Source: Terrimonas ferruginea DSM 30193 | GTDB lineage: Bacteria > Bacteroidota > Bacteroidia > Chitinophagales > Chitinophagaceae | Reading direction: 5' to 3' | Length of the DNA stretch: 64,000 nucleotides | NCBI RefSeq assembly: GCF_000425585.1 | Contig: NZ_KE384399.1 | Span: 227,969 to 291,968, forward strand | Shown here: piece after piece, positions 59,337 through 64,000 of the stretch | How positions within the stretch are numbered: position 1 is the stretch's first letter | Layout: every line of letters begins with the position of its first letter | The notes under the pieces: generated by a model | Told to the model about the DNA's origin: nothing | What the model saw: only the letters and a program-made list of their open reading frames with translations | Database searches by the model: none | Program-made: the position numbers and the translations under genes

Positions 59337-61916
59337 ATGGATCACACTTCGTCGCAGTCTTTGCAGCAATTCAGGAATCTCGTTGGTATCAGATTCCAGT
59401 TGTACAACAGCCTTTTTACTTCGCTTCCTTTTCATAAGATCGAAAAAACAGGCATTCTCCTTTCCCTGCTGTCCAGCAATTGCGAAGACGGCTATAAAAA
59501 AAATCAAAGCCCTATACAGATCATCGAAGAGTTCTTCAGCAAACAAACCGCTTACGTAAACGAACAGGAGAAGCTCGATCTGCTTTTCCGCTTTGTACAG
59601 TATGCCGAAAGACAGGTGGTACTGTTCGACGCACTTGAAGATTCTGCTTTCCGCGAGGTACATGACATGAACGGAGTAGGTACACTCAAACACCTTGAGT
59701 CGGAAATCATACGTACCGAAAAACAGGATGAGCTGGCAAAGAAATTGGAAGACTTCACCGTGAGGCTGGTACTCACCGCGCACCCCACGCAGTTTTATCC
59801 CGGTCCCGTACTCGGCATCATTCACGATCTTTCCAAAGCGTTGGCCGATAACAACGCCACGCTCGTTAATACACTGCAACAGCAACTCGGACGTACACCT
59901 TTTCTCAAAAAAGAAAAGCCTACGCCTTACGACGAAGCTGTGAGCCTGATATGGTACATGGAAAATGTATTCTATCCGGCCGCCGGCCGCATCATTGCCG
60001 CATTGAAAGGTTCTTTCCCACATGCAGTCGGTACCGAAAACCCGGTGTTCCAGATGGGATTCTGGCCCGGTGGCGACCGCGACGGCAACCCTTTCGTCAA
60101 TACCGAAACCACGCTGCGGGTCGCCGACTCACTGCGTGGCAGCATCCTCAAATGTTATTACCTCGATGTGCGTAAACTGCGCCGCCGCCTCACATTCCAG
60201 GGCATCGAACCACTGCTCATAGGACTGGAGAAAAAATTATACGACAACCTTTTCATCCCCGGCTACCGTTCACACCTTACCAAAGAAGAGATCGTTGAAA
60301 CACTGGAACAGGTACGCAAGATTATTATTCATGAACACAATGGATTGTTTCAGCACCTGGTCGAAAGCCTGCTGAACAAAGTGCATATTTTCGGTGTACA
60401 CTTTGCTTCACTCGACATCCGGCAGGAGAGTGGTGTGCATACCCATCTCTTCGAAACGATGGCGGAAAGCAATTACATTGTACCTGCTGAATATCCCGGA
60501 TGGCCGGAAGAACAGAAGATCAGTTTTCTTTCTACCATTACCGAGACCGCCGATCCGTCTTTATTCAAAGACGATGTGGAACGCGATACGCTCGAGTGCG
60601 TGGCTGCGATCAAAACGATCCAGCAATACAACGGCGCAGATGGTTGCAACCGCTATATCATCAGCCAATGCAACAGCGCCGCAAATGCCATGGAAGTATT
60701 CGCGTTGTTCCTGCTGGCGGGCTGGAAGAAAGAAGAAATGAACATAGACATCGTTCCGCTTTTCGAAACGATCGAAGACCTGAAACATGCTGCGGTGGTG
60801 ATGGAAAAATTATACCGCGACCCTGCCTACCGGGAACACCTCAAGAGGAGAAAGAACTTCCAGACGATCATGGTTGGGTTCTCCGATGGTACCAAAGACG
60901 GAGGTTACCTGATGGCCAACTGGAGTATTTACAAAGCCAAGGAAGAACTGACACGCATCTCCCGCGAGTACGGCATCGACGTTATCTTCTTCGATGGACG
61001 CGGCGGCCCGCCTTCACGCGGCGGCGGCAAAACACATCGTTTTTATGCATCTATGGGCCGCAATATTTCCAATAAAGAAATACAACTCACCATACAGGGA
61101 CAGACCGTAAGTTCCAACTTCGGCACCATCGATGCGGCGGAGTTCAACATCGGTCAGTTGTTGAATGCCGGCATCAGCAATGATTTATTTGTAAGTCGCA
61201 ATACGATCCTTTCCGATAAAGAAACGGAATTGCTGCAGCAACTTGCCGAAGCTGGATTCGACTCGTATAAACAATTAAAAAATCATCCTTACCTGACCGA
61301 TTACCTTGTGCATGCAAGTCCTCTGCGGTTTTACAACCAGACGAATATCGGCAGCCGTCCTGCGAAACGTGGTAAGTCATCGGGTATATCATTGAAAGAT
61401 CTGCGGGCTATTCCTTTCGCGGGTTCCTGGAGCCAGTTGAAACAAAATGTAACCGGCTTTTATGGCGTAGGGTCCGCGTTGCAGAAACTGGAGAAAGAAG
61501 GACGCCTGGATGAGCTGAAGAAACTCTATAAAGAGTCATTGTTCTTTAAGACGCTGCTCGATAACTGTGAGATGGCGATGATGAAATCATTCTTCCCGCT
61601 TACGAGTTATTTATCCAGACACAAACAGTTTGGCGAGATCTGGCAGATGATCTACCATGAATTTGAACTGACGCGCCAATATTTATTTAAGCTATCCGGA
61701 CATACCGAGCTGATGCAGGATTACCCAATCGACCAACTGTCTATCCAGATGCGGGAACGCATTGTGATGCCGCTGGTAACCATTCAGCAATACGCACTTA
61801 CGCGGATCCGGGAAATGGAAGAACAACTGGTAACATCGCCCTTGCGGCCGGTTTATGAAAAACTGGTGATGCGTTGTTCCTTCGGCATCATCAACGCCGG
61901 ACGTAATTCAGCCTGA
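59337..61916 (+). CDS. ppc: phosphoenolpyruvate carboxylase
   Basis: 859 residues, near the usual ~880-950. Carboxylates PEP to oxaloacetate. Catalytic motifs: TAHPTQFYPGPV with the first His, GGDRDGNPF, FDGRGGPPSRGGGKTH with the Arg/Gly loop, and the C-terminal SFFPLTSYLSRH. The N-terminal ~100 residues are more variable, as typical of the Bacteroidota form. Lone gene. Confidence 0.95.
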   Translation: MDHTSSQSLQQFRNLVGIRFQLYNSLFTSLPFHKIEKTGILLSLLSSNCEDGYKKNQSPIQIIEEFFSKQTAYVNEQEKLDLLFRFVQYAERQVVLFDALEDSAFREVHDMNGVGTLKHLESEIIRTEKQDELAKKLEDFTVRLVLTAHPTQFYPGPVLGIIHDLSKALADNNATLVNTLQQQLGRTPFLKKEKPTPYDEAVSLIWYMENVFYPAAGRIIAALKGSFPHAVGTENPVFQMGFWPGGDRDGNPFVNTETTLRVADSLRGSILKCYYLDVRKLRRRLTFQGIEPLLIGLEKKLYDNLFIPGYRSHLTKEEIVETLEQVRKIIIHEHNGLFQHLVESLLNKVHIFGVHFASLDIRQESGVHTHLFETMAESNYIVPAEYPGWPEEQKISFLSTITETADPSLFKDDVERDTLECVAAIKTIQQYNGADGCNRYIISQCNSAANAMEVFALFLLAGWKKEEMNIDIVPLFETIEDLKHAAVVMEKLYRDPAYREHLKRRKNFQTIMVGFSDGTKDGGYLMANWSIYKAKEELTRISREYGIDVIFFDGRGGPPSRGGGKTHRFYASMGRNISNKEIQLTIQGQTVSSNFGTIDAAEFNIGQLLNAGISNDLFVSRNTILSDKETELLQQLAEAGFDSYKQLKNHPYLTDYLVHASPLRFYNQTNIGSRPAKRGKSSGISLKDLRAIPFAGSWSQLKQNVTGFYGVGSALQKLEKEGRLDELKKLYKESLFFKTLLDNCEMAMMKSFFPLTSYLSRHKQFGEIWQMIYHEFELTRQYLFKLSGHTELMQDYPIDQLSIQMRERIVMPLVTIQQYALTRIREMEEQLVTSPLRPVYEKLVMRCSFGIINAGRNSA

Positions 61917-61986
61917 TAGTATCCCCACTTTGTGTGATAGGCGGCATGCTTGTTTTTTTGTAATTTTCAATAACAAAACAGCAATC

Positions 61987-62496
61987 ATGTCGCCTCTTTT
62001 ATATACCGGCTATAGCAATATTTATGATGCAGAAAGAATGCCCTGGGGAGAAACGGTAGAAGCCAACGGCAATGACTATATAGTCCGTACCGATTTAGGC
62101 AACCAGGTACTGGCGTGGGTATCATACGGTGGTTCGCAGGCGCAAAACCAATCCTGGTGCCACGGGTTTTCGTTGGGAACGCATGAGCGTTGGGGCTATT
62201 CGGTTTATTCGGGCAGGCATGTGGCGCGTGTACTGGCGGATGAATATCGCCGTGTTAATCGTTTCGAAGCGCAGCCGGGAGATATTATCGCCTGGCGCAC
62301 ATCCAATCCCAACCGTGATCATCCGCACACGGCTATCTTAAAAAGATTGGTATTACTTCCTAATGGGTGGATCGATTTTACCCGTTCATTGATGGACAGC
62401 AAAAACGGTCCGGATCCCGTGCAACGTGATGAACCGATACTGACGATGGTGCGGGTTTATGGAAGTATGATCATGTTTTACCGGAAGTTGCGGTAG
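61987..62496 (+). CDS. putative papain-fold (NlpC/CHAP-like) protein
   Basis: 169 residues from the ATG at 61987; an in-frame start 57 bp upstream gives a Cys/His/Phe-rich extra stretch of unlikely type. The pattern WCHGFSLGTHERWGYSVYSG near residues 55-75, then PGDIIAWR (about 99-106) and HPHTAILKRL (about 113-122), has the Cys at a helix start and the G-D-x-x-x-W / H-x-x-I-x order typical of NlpC/P60 and CHAP cysteine peptidases. No signal peptide. The family assignment is mine and not certain. Confidence 0.5.
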   Translation: MSPLLYTGYSNIYDAERMPWGETVEANGNDYIVRTDLGNQVLAWVSYGGSQAQNQSWCHGFSLGTHERWGYSVYSGRHVARVLADEYRRVNRFEAQPGDIIAWRTSNPNRDHPHTAILKRLVLLPNGWIDFTRSLMDSKNGPDPVQRDEPILTMVRVYGSMIMFYRKLR

Positions 62497-62618
62497 CGCA
62501 GGCCTTTGGTGATGTGCGATGATTTTAACCAATAGGTTTCAGACGATGTTGTTTTGATATGATATAAGCTTCGTTGCATTGAGCAACGATAATAAATTCT
62601 ACTATTCCATTCCTCTGT

Positions 62619-62645
62619 AATAGCGGCCTCACTGCGGTCACTATT
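62619..62645. repeat. 27-nt palindrome, copy 1 (intergenic)
   Basis: 10-nt arm AATAGCGGCC, loop TCACTGC, arm GGTCACTATT; the arms pair with one or two G-T/C-A mismatches. It belongs to a family with two further copies inside the DUF1016 gene. Located in the spacer 62497-62729, in which no gene is seen. Confidence 0.75.
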
Positions 62646-62729
62646 TGTCATTCAAACGATATTTAAACGCTTAGTTTTTAATGTTTTGCTGTTTGATGCG
62701 TTCGGCATTTTGTGATGCTATATTGCGAA

Positions 62730-63812
62730 ATGGAAAAACAATTTTTAGACATTGTTGAGCTGATACGTCAGTCGAGAAACAATGCAATACGCGCAGTAAA
62801 TACCGAGTTGATAAACCTTTATTGGAACGTCGGTGGGTATATAAAAACTAAACTGTCAACCGCAGAATGGGGTGATAAAACGGTGGAGGAATTGGCTGAG
62901 TTTATTCAGAAGAACAACCCTGAATTGAAAGGGTTTAATAAAAGCAGCTTGTATCGAATGATTCAATTTTATGAGGTTTATGCTAATACCCAAATTGTCG
63001 CCTCACTGCGGCGACAATTACAGGAGACTGGAAATCAGCCTGATATATTTGGGGCCTCACTGCGCCCACAATTTGAACAACAGGATATCAGAAAGACGAT
63101 TCTTAGTCAAATAAGCTGGACACATCACCGGACAATTTTTGCCAGATGTAAATCTGAAGAAGAAAGGGAGTTTTATATCCGGATGACGGTCAAAGAAAAT
63201 TACAGTGTACGCGAACTCGACCGCCAGATATCTGCAAGTCTCTTTGAACGAATGGTAATCAGCAATCAAAAACCAATTGCACCGAAATCAAACAACCATC
63301 CTGATATCAGTAAGACCTTTAAAGACAGTTATATTTTTGAGTTTTTAAATCTGCCTGATTCGTACAGTGAAAGTGATTTACAAAAAGGCCTGATCAAGCA
63401 GATGCGGGATTTTATCCTGGAACTGGGAAAAGATTTTCTTTTTGTTGGCGATGAGTACAAAATACAGGTCGGTAAGAGTGATTTTTATATCGACCTATTA
63501 TTTTATCACCGAGAATTACAATGCCTCATTGCCTTTGAATTAAAAGCAGACGATTTTAAACCAGAACATTTAGGGAAATTAAATTTCTATCTCGAAGCGC
63601 TTGACCGGGATGTCAAGAAGGAGAATGAAAATCCCAGCATCGGTATTTTACTTTGTAAAGACCGGGATAACGAGGTAGTCGAATACGCGTTGAACCGCAC
63701 ACTTTCGCCAACCCTGATTTCAAAATATCACACACAACTGCCGGATAAGAAGCTGCTGCAGCAGAAGTTACATGAATTGTTTGAAAACACAACCAGTCAG
63801 AGAGGTGAGTAA
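62730..63812 (+). CDS. DUF1016/YhcG-type PD-(D/E)xK nuclease
   Basis: 360 residues from the ATG at 62730 (MEKQFLDIVELIRQSRNNAI, the family-typical N-terminus; two codons upstream are possible alternatives). Residues about 10-85 are the DUF1016 N-terminal helical domain (INLYWNVGGYI, WGDKTVEELAEFI). From about 150 to 350 lies the nuclease domain with the catalytic set D255 (YIDLLF), E270 and K272 (FELKAD). DUF1016 proteins are nucleases linked to recombination and some defence systems. Two 27-nt palindromes sit in frame inside the gene (about residues 88-115). More AT-rich than neighbours, so probably acquired. Confidence 0.88.
   Translation: MEKQFLDIVELIRQSRNNAIRAVNTELINLYWNVGGYIKTKLSTAEWGDKTVEELAEFIQKNNPELKGFNKSSLYRMIQFYEVYANTQIVASLRRQLQETGNQPDIFGASLRPQFEQQDIRKTILSQISWTHHRTIFARCKSEEEREFYIRMTVKENYSVRELDRQISASLFERMVISNQKPIAPKSNNHPDISKTFKDSYIFEFLNLPDSYSESDLQKGLIKQMRDFILELGKDFLFVGDEYKIQVGKSDFYIDLLFYHRELQCLIAFELKADDFKPEHLGKLNFYLEALDRDVKKENENPSIGILLCKDRDNEVVEYALNRTLSPTLISKYHTQLPDKKLLQQKLHELFENTTSQRGE
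62993..63019. repeat. 27-nt palindrome, copy 2 (inside coding region)
   Basis: Perfect 10-bp arms AATTGTCGCC / GGCGACAATT and loop TCACTGC. 27 nt is nine codons, so the reading frame is kept; it codes IVASLRRQL-like residues. Confidence 0.85.
63047..63073. repeat. 27-nt palindrome, copy 3 (inside coding region)
   Basis: Arms ATTTGGGGCC / GCCCACAATT (7 of 10 paired, one bulge possible), loop TCACTGC. It starts exactly 54 nt after copy 2, leaving a 27-nt spacer, and lies in the same codon phase. Confidence 0.75.
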
Positions 63813-63835
63813 GTTAATAGGTCAATAGGTGAATG
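63805..63835. repeat. heptamer array left of TIR copy C
   Basis: GAGTAAGTTAATAGGTCAATAGGTGAATG, 7-bp units, overlapping the stop of the DUF1016 gene and abutting repeat copy C. Confidence 0.65.
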
Positions 63836-64000
63836 CCGTGGTTCATGTATACACGAACCACGGAACAGGTGAATTGTCAACGGCTGTTACTTGTAACTTA
63901 CAACTTATTACGGTTATTTTACTTAATACGCTCACCCGCTTCTTAGTTGCGCCTTTGTTGATCTCCGGATTAGTGCCCTTGTTGGTCTCCCGACCAACAA
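63836..64000 (-). repeat. TIR repeat element, copy C (partial, inverted)
   Basis: Inverse orientation to copies A and B and cut off by the window end. It begins with a 28-nt near-perfect palindrome (63837-63864, arms CCGTGGTTCATG-like and CACGAACCACGG around GTATAC) that matches the right-hand end of copy B. The last 22 bases are the inner hairpin (arms TTGTTGGTC and GACCAACAA, loop TCCC) preceded by TTAGTGCCC, again as in copy B. Between them the sequence is not like A or B: a heptamer array (GTCAACGGCTGTTACTTG, about 63874-63915) and a degraded second hairpin arm (GTTGATCTCCGGATTAGTGC). Confidence 0.75.

Noticed and set aside
59229..60023. 264-codon open frame opposite ppc
   Set aside because: Antisense to the ppc N-terminal half; starts within a conserved catalytic region of ppc.
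1..64000. tRNA, rRNA, tmRNA or RNase P RNA genes
   Set aside because: No cloverleaf with a TTCGA-type T-loop and CCA-side stem and no rRNA-like stretch was found in the spacers; a covariance search would be needed to be certain.

Overview
The window looks like a chromosomal segment of a Bacteroidota bacterium, most likely Chitinophagaceae or a close relative. The evidence is: many promoters of the Bacteroidota type (a TAnnTTTG box just upstream of starts); Shine-Dalgarno-poor starts; many lipoproteins and signal peptides; a TonB-dependent receptor with an N-terminal carboxypeptidase-regulatory-like domain; a zinc-free L36; a Bacteroidota-type homogentisate dioxygenase and PEP carboxylase; paired ECF sigma / membrane-protein genes. 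I cannot name the species.

Layout. 1-4 kb: a deleted Na+/H+ antiporter pseudogene, a cupin protein, a two-gene envelope cluster and an AraC regulator with a metal-binding-like N-terminus. 4-16 kb: gcvP (glycine cleavage P protein), a YkgJ cysteine-cluster protein, a DUF389 membrane protein, an MFS exporter, a deoxynucleoside kinase, folK, sppA, an ABC-2 permease and two envelope proteins. 16-31 kb: ECF sigma plus membrane/barrel partner, LVIVD lipoprotein, queG, two tandem DUF3857/transglutaminase proteins (the first lacks the catalytic Cys and His), a degenerate channel-like protein, a serine hydrolase, clpB, and an alginate-lyase-type (PL7) lipoprotein. 31-43 kb: DsbA-like protein lacking the nucleophilic Cys, Cys-rich protein, RRM protein, DUF1905 protein, Mur-ligase paralogue, guaD, second ECF sigma pair, NlpC/P60 hydrolase, ppa, fluC/crcB, DUF4878 lipoproteins, YiiX-like hydrolase, PhoH. 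43-55 kb: TonB receptor, rpe, TPR lipoprotein, PD40 protein, Crp/Fnr regulator, a Tat-signal aminotransferase, phosphodiesterase, a HTH/PIN toxin-antitoxin pair, hmgA. 55-59 kb: infA-rpmJ-rpsM-rpsK-rpsD-rpoA-rplQ. 59-64 kb: ppc, a putative papain-fold protein and a DUF1016/YhcG-type nuclease.

Most genes are ordinary core or envelope functions. The unusual content lies in the spacers. (1) Three copies of a roughly 260-280 bp non-coding element with terminal inverted repeats and internal GGTC/GACC hairpins (101-364, 28782-29058, and an inverted divergent copy from 63836 to the window edge). (2) Arrays of drifting 7-bp units in more than a dozen spacers, joined by a recurrent AACAGCCG / CGGCTGTT module and sometimes by a GCCCGA-TCGGGC hairpin; these arrays flank every TIR element and lie even inside the ribosomal protein operon. 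(3) A 27-nt palindrome with a 10-7-10 structure and a constant TCACTGC loop, present once upstream of and twice in frame inside the DUF1016 nuclease gene. These three repeat systems are the best candidates for something not well described.

No rRNA, tRNA, CRISPR array, transposase gene or prophage was seen. All functions are read from motifs by eye; no database search was possible.
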